The notes under the pieces were generated by a model, which was given only the letters and a program-made list of their open reading frames with translations, ran no database searches and had not been told where the DNA came from. Both the position numbers and the translations under genes were made by a program. 23,047 bases of DNA from Chloroflexota bacterium (lineage in GTDB: Bacteria; Chloroflexota; Limnocylindria; QHBO01): NCBI GenBank assembly GCA_020848055.1, contig JADLBB010000151.1, positions 1-23,047 of the forward strand, in the 5' to 3' direction. Each line of letters opens with the position of its first letter. Positions within the stretch are counted from its first letter, which is position 1. Below, piece by piece: positions 6,676 to 13,922 of the stretch.

Positions 6676-6945
6676 CAAACGGCCGTGGCAGGCCGGCTGC
6701 GGCCCTGGCGAAGCGCTGGCGACCGCAATCGACCGTGACGGGCCGGTTGCAGGCCACAACCGACGGCCCGACGCTGGATCCACGATCAGTCCCGGGTCAA
6801 CTGGTGTCACCGCAGCCGACAATCGGCCAATCCACGCCGATTGCGACCCGAGCAGCCCAGTGGCGAGCGCAATCGGCCAATACGCGCCGATTGCGACCCG
6901 AGCAGCCCACTGGTGAGCGCAATCCGCCAATCCACGCCGATTGCG
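6676..6945. repeat. Array 1 of 8-8-8 palindromes with 50-bp period
   Basis: Modules of an 8-nt arm, 8-nt spacer, 8-nt arm and CG start at 6676, 6726, 6820, 6870 and 6920; a degenerate one sits at 6776. The steps are therefore 50, 50, 44, 50 and 50. Units at 6820 and 6870 have perfect arms CAATCGGC/GCCGATTG. The unit at 6920 has one mismatch, and the first two have mismatches or wobbles. The interval after the 6820 and 6870 units is nearly identical (ACCCGAGCAGCCCA...GAGCG), so these are not unique spacers. The array lies 3' of both flanking genes (tRNA plus, zinc-ribbon gene minus). Confidence 0.85.
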
Positions 6946-6987
6946 ACCTTGGCGCACACGAGAAGGCCGCGACAGCGCGACGGCAGG

Positions 6988-7167
6988 TCAGATGTGGTTG
7001 ATCTGAACGCGGTCGCCGCAGTTGGGGCAGTACAGCAGCAGGATCTTCGGGTCCTCCGGCATGGGACGCCACGAGTAGACCATCGATTCGTCCAACTGCT
7101 CTCCGCAGTGCGGGCACTCGTACCCGAGGTCGAGCCACTGGTCGCGGGGGACGTTCTGACGGCCCAT
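6988..7167 (-). CDS. Small zinc-ribbon protein
   Basis: 59 aa. Two CPxCG knuckles are visible: Cys18/Cys21 in YECPHCGEQLD and Cys47/Cys50 in LYCPNCGDRV. This is a four-cysteine zinc ribbon with a 25-residue insertion between knuckles, and nothing else is in the protein. Its ATG overlaps the stop of the upstream gene as TGATG, so translation is probably coupled to it. Such small ribbons bind nucleic acid or act as protein partners; neither can be chosen here. Downstream is the palindrome array. Confidence 0.85.
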   Translation of the reverse strand: MGRQNVPRDQWLDLGYECPHCGEQLDESMVYSWRPMPEDPKILLLYCPNCGDRVQINHI

Positions 7168-7631
7168 CAGGCCCCTCGGGACTCTCGGGCCCCACGGGCC
7201 GGACCGGGCGGCTCCCAGCCGGGCTTGCGCGACGGTGCCGGAGTCGCTTCGTCGGGTGCATCCGCGGCAACGATGGCGGCCAGCGTGGCCTTGGCCTTCT
7301 CTGACGGCACCAGCAACGGGTACGGCCGGGCGGCATAGCCGGGCCACAGGCCGACGCCCCCGTCGCGGATCATCACCTGGATCTTGCTGAAGGCCCCGGT
7401 AAAGTCGCGCACCGATCGGTCCATGACCTCGAAGTCGCGCCCGGTGACCTGGCGCAGCGCGGCGGGAAGCGTCTCGACCAGCCGCTCCGGGCTCGGATCG
7501 ACCGCGAAGGCAAGCTCCAGCGCCGCGACGACCAGCTCGTCGTGCAGGTCGCGCGGCAGGGGCCGGCTGATGAAGGTCATGCGAGGATCGCGGCTGGGAC
7601 CACGGAACGTGCGGGCCATGGACTTGAACAT
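7167..7631 (-). CDS. Protein of unknown function, coupled to a zinc-ribbon protein
   Basis: 154 aa, not recognised. There is no signal peptide or membrane helix. A conserved-looking core lies at about 24-110: LPRDLHDELVVAALELAFAV, then VTGRDFEVMDRSVRDFTGAFSK and VGLWPGYAARPYPLLV. An Ala/Pro-rich tail follows. The start may be ATG at 7631, at 7619 or at 7580; the first was kept because a TACAAT box lies 11 bases before it. It is divergent from galU across 161 bp and overlaps the zinc-ribbon gene by one base, so the two products probably work together. Confidence 0.75.
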   Translation of the reverse strand: MFKSMARTFRGPSRDPRMTFISRPLPRDLHDELVVAALELAFAVDPSPERLVETLPAALRQVTGRDFEVMDRSVRDFTGAFSKIQVMIRDGGVGLWPGYAARPYPLLVPSEKAKATLAAIVAADAPDEATPAPSRKPGWEPPGPARGARESRGA

Positions 7632-7642
7632 CGGCGCCTACG

Positions 7643-7648
7643 ATTGTA
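7643..7648 (-). promoter_or_regulatory. Putative -10 element of the 7167-7631 gene
   Basis: TACAAT on the minus strand lies 11 bases before the ATG at 7631, predicting a leader of only a few bases. No -35 is obvious. Confidence 0.4.
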
Positions 7649-7687
7649 CCGCCGGATCGAGAGTGATGGGACTGCAACGCGGTCCGG

Positions 7688-7693
7688 TATACT
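7688..7693 (+). promoter_or_regulatory. Putative galU promoter -10 element
   Basis: TATACT, about 100 bases before the galU GTG, is the best -10 match in this divergent interval. The leader would be about 95 bases. It carries the AAGGAG ribosome binding site at 7774-7779, 13 bases before the GTG at 7793. No -35 consensus is evident. Confidence 0.4.
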
Positions 7694-7792
7694 TGCGTCC
7701 CCTGGACACGAACCGATCCGCGACCCGAGGCGGACTCGACCGAGCGCCCCGTCGCGCGACTCACCCACGCAGCAAGGAGCTCCCCCACCATC

Positions 7793-8665
7793 GTGCGCGT
7801 CCGAAAGGCCGTATTGCCCGCCGCTGGCTTCGGCACCCGATTCCTTCCAGCCACCAAGGCCATCCCCAAGGAGATGATGCCGCTCGTCGACCGCCCGATC
7901 ATCCAGTACGCGGTCGAGGAGGCATCGGCTTCGGGCATCGACCAGATCATCATCGTCATCGCCACCGGGCGCAGCGCGATCGAGGACCACTTCGACTCCA
8001 ACGCCTCGCTGGAGCGCTGGCTGGAGGACCGCGGCGACATCGAGATGCTGCGCACCATCCGCCGCATCAGCGAGTTCGGCACGGTCGCCTTCGTCCATCA
8101 GCGCGAACAGCTCGGGCTGGGCCACGCGGTGCTGATGGCCAAGGACCTGGTGGGCGATGAGCCGTTCGCGGTCCTGCTGTCCGACGACGTGATGCTCAAT
8201 CCGAACGGCGCGCCGGTCACCAGGCAGTTGATCGACGCCCACCGGGCGCACCGAGGCAGCGTCATCGCGGTCCAGCGCGTCGAGCCCGAAGAGGTGTCGC
8301 GCTACGGCATCGTCGAGCCGCTGCACGAGGAGGGCCGGCTGGTCGAGATCCGCGACCTGGTCGAGAAGCCGGCGGTGGGCGAGGCGCCCTCCGACCTGGC
8401 GGTCCTCGGGCGGTACGTGCTGACTCCCAAGATCTTCGACGTGCTCGAGCAGACTCCCAGTGGCGCCGGCGGCGAGATCCAGCTGACCGATGCCATCCGC
8501 GAGCTCACCCACGAGCAGCCCGTGTTCGGCTACCAGTTCGAGGGCGTCCGCCACGACGCCGGAACGCGCATCGGCTGGCTCAAGGCCAACGTCGCCGTCG
8601 GGCTCGACTCCGAGGTGGCCGACGAGTTCCGGGCCTACATCCGCGGACTCGACCTGCGAGACTGA
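7793..8665 (+). CDS. galU: UTP--glucose-1-phosphate uridylyltransferase
   Basis: 290 aa, the usual GalU length. The nucleotide-binding signature AAGFGTRFLPATKAIPKEMMP (10-30) is complete. GLGHAV (about 108-113), LLSDDVML (about 123-130), RYGIVEP, LVEKP and GGEIQLTDAI (about 226-235) follow in order. It makes UDP-glucose from UTP and glucose-1-phosphate in the cytoplasm, feeding cell-envelope polysaccharide and glycolipid synthesis. The start is GTG at 7793 with AAGGAG upstream. The PASTA kinase gene begins five bases after its stop, so the two are likely co-transcribed, which links sugar-nucleotide supply to envelope signalling. Confidence 0.97.
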   Translation: MRVRKAVLPAAGFGTRFLPATKAIPKEMMPLVDRPIIQYAVEEASASGIDQIIIVIATGRSAIEDHFDSNASLERWLEDRGDIEMLRTIRRISEFGTVAFVHQREQLGLGHAVLMAKDLVGDEPFAVLLSDDVMLNPNGAPVTRQLIDAHRAHRGSVIAVQRVEPEEVSRYGIVEPLHEEGRLVEIRDLVEKPAVGEAPSDLAVLGRYVLTPKIFDVLEQTPSGAGGEIQLTDAIRELTHEQPVFGYQFEGVRHDAGTRIGWLKANVAVGLDSEVADEFRAYIRGLDLRD

Positions 8666-8670
8666 CGCCG

Positions 8671-10338
8671 ATGGAGATGCTGGGACGCCTGATCAGCGGG
8701 CGCTATCGGCTGATCGCCCCACTGGGCGATGGCGGCATGGCCACCATCTGGCGCGCCGTGGACCAGCAGCTCGACCGCGAGGTGGCGGTCAAGATCCTGC
8801 GCCCGCAGTTCGGCACCGATCCGGGCTTCGCCGCCCGCTTCAAGCAGGAGGCCCGCTCCGCCGGCGGCCTGTCCCATCCGAACATCGTCAGCGTCTACGA
8901 CTACGGCACCGATGGCACCGATGGCGAGCAGTACATCGTCATGGAGCTGGTGGATGGTCGAGACCTCGCGACCATCCTGCGCGACCGCGGCTGGCTGTCG
9001 ACGGACGACGCGGTGCGCGTGGCTATCGGCGTGGCCAGCGCGCTGGAGGCGGCCCATCGCAAGGGCATCGTCCATCGCGACGTGAAGCCGGGCAACATCA
9101 TGATCACCGATGCCGGCGACGTGAAGGTCACCGACTTCGGCATCGCCCGCGCCGTCAGCGAGGCGTCGATGACAGTCACCGGTACCACGCTCGGATCGGT
9201 CCACTACTTCAGCCCCGAGCAGGCGCGCGGCGACGAGGTCACCGGCGCGTCCGACGTCTACGCCCTGGCCATCGTGCTGTACGAGATGCTGACCGGTCGG
9301 CGTCCGTTCGAGGCCGAGACCGCTGCCGCGGTGGCGCTCAAGCGCCTCAACGAGGACCCTCCCTCGCCGACCGCCATCGGGCGGCCCCAGCCACCCGGCC
9401 TGGAGGCGATCGTCATGCGCGCCATGGCCCGCAATCCGGCCGACCGCTTCCCCGATGCGGGTGCCTTCGCTGAAGCGCTGCGCGCCTGGCGCCGCAATCC
9501 CGATGCCAGGCCCGCCGCCGGGGCTGCCGGGGCTGCAGGGGCCGCAGCGACCGCGGCCGGCGCCGCTGCCGCAGCCACGCCGTCGTCGGGCGAACCAACG
9601 GTCTACGTTCCACCCCGCGTCGCGCGGCCGGCCGATCGCCAGCCGGTCGCCCCGCCACAGCGCCGCGATCCGTACGACGAGGACAACGGCACTCCATGGT
9701 GGACGTGGCTGCTGGCCATACTGGGGGTCGTGCTGCTGGGCACCATCGGATTCCTCGGCGTCCAGCTTCTGGGCAGCGGCCCCACGCCGTCGGCGTCGCC
9801 GTCGGCGAGCGCCGCGCTGGTCACGGTGCCCGACTGCGAGGACGCGACCATCACCACGGTCCGCAGCCGGCTGATCGAGGCGGGCCTGGAGGTCGAGCGC
9901 GAGGTGCGCGAGGCGTCGGACACCGTCGACGAGGATCGGGTCATCCGCTGCGAGCCGCCCACCGGCACCGAGGTCGAGGAGGGCCGCGGGATCATCGTCT
10001 ATGTCTCGAGCGGCGCCCAGGCGGTCCCGGTCCCGCGCCTGCGCGGCCAGACCGAGGAGCAGGCCATCGCCACCCTCACGCGCGTCGGGCTGCAGTTGGG
10101 CGCCATCACCCGCGAGAACGACCCCGACGTGCCGACCGGATCGGTCATCCGCTCCGACCCGGCCGAGGGAGTGGAGCTGCCGCGCGACGATCAGGTCGAC
10201 CTGGTCATCAGCCTGGGCCCCACGCCGTCGCCGAGCCCGTCGCCGACTCCGGTCCCGACGCCGGTGCCGCCCACGCCCACGCCGGAGCCGCCCACGCCCA
10301 CGCCGGTACCATCGGTCGAGCCAAGTACCGGCCCGTAG
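8671..10338 (+). CDS. PASTA-domain serine/threonine protein kinase (PknB/Stk type)
   Basis: 555 aa. Kinase domain at about 12-275: Gly loop LGDGGMATIW (18-27), ATP-binding Lys41 in VAVKIL, catalytic HRDVKPGN (135-142, Asp137), DFG (155-157), activation loop with Ser/Thr residues (167-175) and SPEQARG. An Ala/Gly-rich juxtamembrane linker (280-303) leads to one membrane helix (about 343-367). Outside are two PASTA repeats, VTVPDCEDATI (384-447) and VPVPRLRGQTEEQAI (452-515), then a Pro/Thr/Ser-rich tail (517-555). PASTA modules in this family sense muropeptides or lipid II, so it is probably a cell-wall-responsive kinase. Two PASTA repeats is fewer than the three to five of many Stk proteins. 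Cys389 and Cys427 in the first repeat could form a disulphide. Confidence 0.97.
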   Translation: MEMLGRLISGRYRLIAPLGDGGMATIWRAVDQQLDREVAVKILRPQFGTDPGFAARFKQEARSAGGLSHPNIVSVYDYGTDGTDGEQYIVMELVDGRDLATILRDRGWLSTDDAVRVAIGVASALEAAHRKGIVHRDVKPGNIMITDAGDVKVTDFGIARAVSEASMTVTGTTLGSVHYFSPEQARGDEVTGASDVYALAIVLYEMLTGRRPFEAETAAAVALKRLNEDPPSPTAIGRPQPPGLEAIVMRAMARNPADRFPDAGAFAEALRAWRRNPDARPAAGAAGAAGAAATAAGAAAAATPSSGEPTVYVPPRVARPADRQPVAPPQRRDPYDEDNGTPWWTWLLAILGVVLLGTIGFLGVQLLGSGPTPSASPSASAALVTVPDCEDATITTVRSRLIEAGLEVEREVREASDTVDEDRVIRCEPPTGTEVEEGRGIIVYVSSGAQAVPVPRLRGQTEEQAIATLTRVGLQLGAITRENDPDVPTGSVIRSDPAEGVELPRDDQVDLVISLGPTPSPSPSPTPVPTPVPPTPTPEPPTPTPVPSVEPSTGP

Positions 10339-10361
10339 TCGTGCCGCTGGCGCAAGCCCGG

Positions 10362-10370
10362 TGCTAGCAT
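10362..10370 (+). promoter_or_regulatory. Extended -10 promoter of the thioredoxin gene
   Basis: TGCTAGCAT is identical to the promoter box at 4042-4050. Transcription would begin near 10377, giving a leader of about 35 bases with GGAGG at 10394-10398 as ribosome binding site. Confidence 0.5.
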
Positions 10371-10412
10371 GGCCGCGCCAACCGTCATTGCCTGGAGGCA
10401 CGCCCACATCCC

Positions 10413-10745
10413 ATGGTCACAACCGCCCCGATCTCGGTCGACGAATCGACCTTCGAATCGGAGGTCCTTAACGCAGACAAGCCGATCCTCGTCGACTTCT
10501 GGGCCGACTGGTGCGGCCCGTGCCGGCTCGTATCGCCGGTCGTCGAGAGCTTCGGTGCCAAGCACGGCGATCGCATCGGCGTCGTCAAGGTCAACACCGA
10601 CGAGAACCTGTCGCTCGCGACGCGCTACAGCATCTTCAGCATCCCCACCCTCATCGTGTTCTCCGGTGGCCGGGAGGTCACCCGCCTGGTTGGCTACATG
10701 CCCCAGGAGGTCATGGAGGAACGGCTCGGCCAGTTCATCGGCTGA
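10413..10745 (+). CDS. trxA: Thioredoxin
   Basis: 110 aa, a single thioredoxin fold without signal peptide. Active site WCGPC with Cys34 and Cys37 in VDFWADWCGPCRLV, cis-Pro78 in FSIPTLIVF, and the usual Gly-containing C-terminal helix (GYMPQEVMEERL). It is a cytoplasmic disulphide reductase acting with thioredoxin reductase, which is not in this window. The ATG at 10413 follows GGAGG by 14 bases. It has its own promoter, and a gene for a 12-cysteine protein follows after 58 bases, an apt redox neighbour. Confidence 0.96.
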   Translation: MVTTAPISVDESTFESEVLNADKPILVDFWADWCGPCRLVSPVVESFGAKHGDRIGVVKVNTDENLSLATRYSIFSIPTLIVFSGGREVTRLVGYMPQEVMEERLGQFIG

Positions 10746-10767
10746 GTCCCATGCGACCCGGAGCCGC

Positions 10768-10773
10768 TAGACT
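10768..10773 (+). promoter_or_regulatory. Putative -10 element of the cysteine-rich protein/folate operon
   Basis: TAGACT lies 30 bases before the ATG at 10804. It is followed by a strong ribosome binding site, GAGGAGG, at 10781-10787. This may drive the cysteine-rich gene together with folC, folP and folB. Confidence 0.4.
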
Positions 10774-10803
10774 CCGCGGCGAGGAGGGACGCCCCACGCT
10801 TCC

Positions 10804-11361
10804 ATGATCATCAAGACCGAACGCCGCGCAGGCGGCGACCGCCGCCGCGCCGACGATCCGTTCGCGCCCGATCGGCGCGAGGCGGATCGCCGCACCATGT
10901 GCTGGGAGGTCGAGAACTGCGACCTGACGATCCGCTACCGCTGTCCGGCGTTCATCCTGCGCCGGCCATGCTGGGAGCTGTGGGCGGTCGAGGGCGTCGG
11001 TCCGGCGCGCGCGTGCTGCTACAACGACCGCGAGTGCGAGCCCGGTCGCTGCGTGATCGCCGAGAAGCGCTTCGCAGGTACGGCCGAGCCGCTGACCGTC
11101 CACGTCGGACGGCGCGGGATGCCGCTCGGCTACACCAAGCCCCGCCGGCACCACTGCCCGTACTTCTACCTGAGCCACGGCTCGAAGGGACGCGTCCCGA
11201 TCCAGGCGCCGCAACTGATGCGCACCCTGATGAAGCAGGAGGGCATCGTCAGCCGATGCGAGCTGCGGGGTGGAGTCCACCTGGACGCAGGCTACGTCAC
11301 CGACCTGTGCCTGACCGGGCAGTACCACGACTGCGTCTTCTACGAGGACTCCAAGGACTGA
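10804..11361 (+). CDS. Cysteine-rich protein with two CWE motifs
   Basis: 185 aa with 12 cysteines (33, 39, 47, 56, 71, 72, 78, 83, 118, 152, 169, 177). The N-terminus is highly charged (RRAGGDRRRADD, DRREADRR). Then come MCWEVENC (32-39) and RRPCWELW (53-60), a repeated CWE arrangement. It resembles the two-CW type metal-binding modules attached to bacterial signalling proteins, but I infer this from motif only. The spacing C-x5-C-x7-C-x8-C suggests a zinc or iron-sulphur site; the C-terminal cysteines with His116, His117 and His175 could form a second. There is no signal peptide or membrane segment. It lies five bases before folC, so it is part of the folate transcript; a functional tie to folate is not shown. 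Confidence 0.8.
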   Translation: MIIKTERRAGGDRRRADDPFAPDRREADRRTMCWEVENCDLTIRYRCPAFILRRPCWELWAVEGVGPARACCYNDRECEPGRCVIAEKRFAGTAEPLTVHVGRRGMPLGYTKPRRHHCPYFYLSHGSKGRVPIQAPQLMRTLMKQEGIVSRCELRGGVHLDAGYVTDLCLTGQYHDCVFYEDSKD

Positions 11362-11365
11362 CGGC

Positions 11366-12685
11366 GTGGGCCTGACCTACGCCTCGGCGGTCACGGCCCT
11401 GACCGATCGCGGCCGATTCGGGATCAGCCTGGGCCTCGCACGAGTGGAGAGGCTCATGGCCGAGCTGGGCCAGCCGGGCCGCTCGCTGCGCGGGGCGCTG
11501 GTGGGCGGCACGAACGGCAAGGGCTCGGTCGTGGCAATGGTCCGTTCCATCCTCGGCGCCGCCGGCCACCGCGTCGGAACGATGCCAAAGCCCCACCTGG
11601 CCAGCTACCGAGAGCGCATCGCGGTCGACGGCGAGCCGATTCCCGCGGACGATTTCGCCGCGGCCATCGAACGCGTCCTGCCGGCCATCGACCGCGTGGC
11701 AGTCGAGGTTGGTCCGCCGACCGAGTTCGAGGCCCTGACGGCGGCCGCCGTGGTCGAGCTGGGCCGTCGTAACGTGGACCTCGCCATCATCGAGGTCGGC
11801 ATGGGGGGACGGCTGGACGCCACCAACGTGCTGGACCTGGGCGTCGCCGCGATCACCAACGTGCAGCGCGACCACGAGGCGTACCTGGGCTCGACCCTGG
11901 CCGCCATCGGCGGCGAGAAGGCCCCGATCATCAAGCGCGGCAACCTGGCGGTCACCGGCGCATCCGGGCGCGGCCTGCGCCCGATCCTGGAGCGCTGTGC
12001 AGCCCTCGACGTCCCGCTGCGTCGGGCGGGGCCGGGCCAGGCGTACCGCGCGCGCCTCGTCTCCACGGGCTGGGACGGGATTGTGATCGACGCCGCGACG
12101 CCCACCGGCCAACTGGCGGCTCTAGAGGTGGGCCTGCTCGGACGGCACCAGGCCGCCAACGCGGCCGTGGCTCTGGCGTTGGTCGACGCGATCGGCGAGC
12201 GCTGGAGCATCGCGGTGGACGAGGCGGCCATCCGCCGCGGGCTGGCGGCCGCGCGCTGGCCGGGCCGCCTTGAGCGACTCGACGGACGGCGCATCGGGAT
12301 CGCCCGCGTCCTGCTGGATGGCGCGCACAACCCGGCCGGGGCCACCGCCCTGGCGACCGCCCTGGCCGATCTCGGGCTGCGACGTCCGACGATCGTGTTC
12401 GGCGCCATGCGCGGCAAGCGCGTGTCGGCCATGCTCGCTGCCCTCGCCCCGCTCGAGCCGCGCTTCGTGTTCACGCGCGTCGACGACCCGCGCGCCCACG
12501 AGCCGGACGAGCTGGCGCGCGCCTGGCAACGCATGGGTGGCCGCGGGACCCGAACGGCGGCGACGCCCCCCGCGGCGCTGGCGATGGCGGCGGTTGACGA
12601 GCCGGACCCGCTGGTCGTGGCCGGATCGCTGTACCTGGTCGGGGCCGTGCGGAGCATGATCACCGGCGTGGAGGGCGATGCGTGA
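11366..12685 (+). CDS. folC: Bifunctional folylpolyglutamate / dihydrofolate synthase
   Basis: 439 aa, the usual Mur-ligase-family FolC length. P-loop GGTNGKGS (47-54), GMGGRLDATN (145-154), EKAPIIK (184-190) containing the usually carbamylated lysine, HQAANA (261-266), WPGRLE (298-303) and DGAHNP (318-323) are all present. It adds glutamate to dihydropteroate and/or to reduced folates with ATP. Since folP and folB follow, the dihydrofolate synthase step is likely included. The start is GTG at 11366, five bases after the preceding stop. Its stop overlaps the folP start by four bases (GTGA), so the two are translationally coupled. Confidence 0.95.
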   Translation: MGLTYASAVTALTDRGRFGISLGLARVERLMAELGQPGRSLRGALVGGTNGKGSVVAMVRSILGAAGHRVGTMPKPHLASYRERIAVDGEPIPADDFAAAIERVLPAIDRVAVEVGPPTEFEALTAAAVVELGRRNVDLAIIEVGMGGRLDATNVLDLGVAAITNVQRDHEAYLGSTLAAIGGEKAPIIKRGNLAVTGASGRGLRPILERCAALDVPLRRAGPGQAYRARLVSTGWDGIVIDAATPTGQLAALEVGLLGRHQAANAAVALALVDAIGERWSIAVDEAAIRRGLAAARWPGRLERLDGRRIGIARVLLDGAHNPAGATALATALADLGLRRPTIVFGAMRGKRVSAMLAALAPLEPRFVFTRVDDPRAHEPDELARAWQRMGGRGTRTAATPPAALAMAAVDEPDPLVVAGSLYLVGAVRSMITGVEGDA

Positions 12686-13536
12686 GCCGGCCGATCCTGG
12701 CCTGGGGCGAGCGGACGTGGGTCATGGGCATCATCAACCTGACCGACGACTCGTTCTCCGGTGACGGGCTGGCCGCACCGCGGCGGTCAATCGGCGAGGT
12801 GGTGAGCGCGGCGCTGGCCCAGGGCCGCGCCTTCGCCGACGCGGGCGCCGAGATCCTCGACGTCGGCGCCGAGTCGAGCCGGCCGCGCAACGCCTATGGC
12901 GATCATGCCCCCGTCAGCGCGGAGGCCGAGGCGGCCCTGGCCGTGCCGGTGATGGCCGCGCTCGCCGCCGAGCTTGGCGACCGGGTGCTGCTCAGCATCG
13001 ACACCTCGAAGGGCGACGTGGCGCGTGAGGCCCTGGCCGCGGGCGCGAGCATCGTCAACGACGTGTGGGCCGCGCGGCGCGACCCCTCGACGGCCGACGC
13101 CGCCGCGGCCGCAGGGGCGCATCTGGTCGTCATGCACACCCAGGACGGCAACGATTACCCCGACGGCCTGTTCGAGACCGTCACCGGCTGGCTGCGCGAT
13201 TCGGTCGAGGTCGCAGTCGAGCGCGGCGTGCCGCGCGATCGGCTGATCGTGGATCCGGGCATCGGCTTCGGCAAGGGCACCGCGCACAACCTGGAGCTGT
13301 TGCATCGGCTGGCGGAGCTCAAGGCGGCGGTCGGCGGCCTGCCGCTGCTGATCGGGACCAGCCGCAAGCGCTTCCTTGGCGAGCTGCTGGGTGGAACGCC
13401 GCCGGACGATCGACTGGAGGGCAGCGCCGCCAGCGTCGCGCTGGCGATCGCGGCCGGCGCGGACATCGTTCGCGTTCACGACGTCGCCGCCATGGCGCGC
13501 GTGCGCACGGTCGCGGATGCGATCATCCGTGCATGA
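12682..13536 (+). CDS. folP: Dihydropteroate synthase
   Basis: 284 aa TIM barrel. Signatures: MGIINLTDDSFSGDG (15-29), DVGAESSRP (60-68), SIDTSK (105-110), NDVW (126-129), VDPGIGFGKG (190-199), GTSRKRFLG (225-233) and RVHDV (264-268). It condenses para-aminobenzoate with the pterin pyrophosphate and is the sulfonamide target. Two signatures depart from the textbook: NLTDDSF for NVTPDSF, and GAESSRP for GGESTRP in the loop that contacts the sulfa drug. The substrate-binding Asn19, Asp107, Asn126, Asp191, Lys229, Arg264 and His266 are kept. The start is GTG inside the folC stop, and the end overlaps the folB ATG by four bases. Confidence 0.95.
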   Translation: MSRPILAWGERTWVMGIINLTDDSFSGDGLAAPRRSIGEVVSAALAQGRAFADAGAEILDVGAESSRPRNAYGDHAPVSAEAEAALAVPVMAALAAELGDRVLLSIDTSKGDVAREALAAGASIVNDVWAARRDPSTADAAAAAGAHLVVMHTQDGNDYPDGLFETVTGWLRDSVEVAVERGVPRDRLIVDPGIGFGKGTAHNLELLHRLAELKAAVGGLPLLIGTSRKRFLGELLGGTPPDDRLEGSAASVALAIAAGADIVRVHDVAAMARVRTVADAIIRA

Positions 13537-13922
13537 GCGAACATCCCGACCGCCTGTCGCTGCTCGGCATGCGCTTCATGGCCCGGCACGGCGTGCTGGG
13601 TCACGAGAAGGTCGAGCCGCAACCCTTCGAGGTTGACCTCGTGCTGCACGCCGACCTGGACACCCCCGCGGCGAGCGACGACCTGGCCGATACCATCGAC
13701 TACGGGACGCTGCTCGACACCGTCACCGGTGTGGTGACCGGCCGCAGCTTCAACCTGATCGAGGCGCTCGCCGGCGCGATCGCGCACGATGTGCTCGAGT
13801 CGACCGATCCAGCGCTGGTGTCTGCGGTCGAGGTCAGGGTGCGCAAGCCGCGCGCCCCGATCGACGGTGACCTCGACACGGTCGAGGTGGCGCTCCTTCG
13901 GCGCCGCTCCCAGGTCGGCTAG
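13533..13922 (+). CDS. folB: Dihydroneopterin aldolase
   Basis: 129 aa, standard FolB length. Conserved elements: ARHGVLGHEKVEPQPFEVDL (17-36) with Glu25, DTIDYGTL (53-60) with Tyr57, FNLIEALA (73-80) with Glu77, and RKPRAPIDGDLDTVEV (104-119) with Lys105. It converts 7,8-dihydroneopterin to 6-hydroxymethyl-dihydropterin plus glycolaldehyde. The ATG overlaps the folP stop as ATGA. folK, the next pathway step and a frequent partner, is not next to it; the following gene is convergent htrA. The stop TAG shares the palindrome CTAG (13919-13922) with the htrA stop. Confidence 0.95.
   Translation: MSEHPDRLSLLGMRFMARHGVLGHEKVEPQPFEVDLVLHADLDTPAASDDLADTIDYGTLLDTVTGVVTGRSFNLIEALAGAIAHDVLESTDPALVSAVEVRVRKPRAPIDGDLDTVEVALLRRRSQVG

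Larger units (their letters stand above)
6281..6987. other. 707-bp gene-free, repeat-filled interval
   Basis: No credible gene is seen between tRNA-Glu and the zinc-ribbon gene stop. Open frames run through it on both strands, but they translate 50-bp repeats. Fifty is not a multiple of three, so the same repeat appears in different frames, which argues against coding. The first part holds a tandem repeat (6340-6473) and the last part an array of palindromes (6676-6945). Between them, 6492-6570 has looser CCGGCC...GGGCCG inverted segments that may be decayed copies. There is no integrase, transposase or duplicated tRNA 3' end. Confidence 0.7.

Noticed and set aside
6676..6945. CRISPR array (about 26-nt repeats with about 24-nt spacers at regular steps)
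   Set aside because: Repeats vary inside the module, two neighbouring spacers are nearly identical, a 44-bp step breaks the period, and no cas gene lies in the window.
6223..6957. Long open frames on both strands across the repeat region
   Set aside because: They translate 50-bp repeats that shift frame each unit, show no domain, and have no credible start signals. High GC keeps stop codons rare.
6204..6987. Genomic island or integrated element at tRNA-Glu
   Set aside because: There is no integrase, no cargo gene, and no second copy of the tRNA 3' end within the window. The interval holds only repeats.
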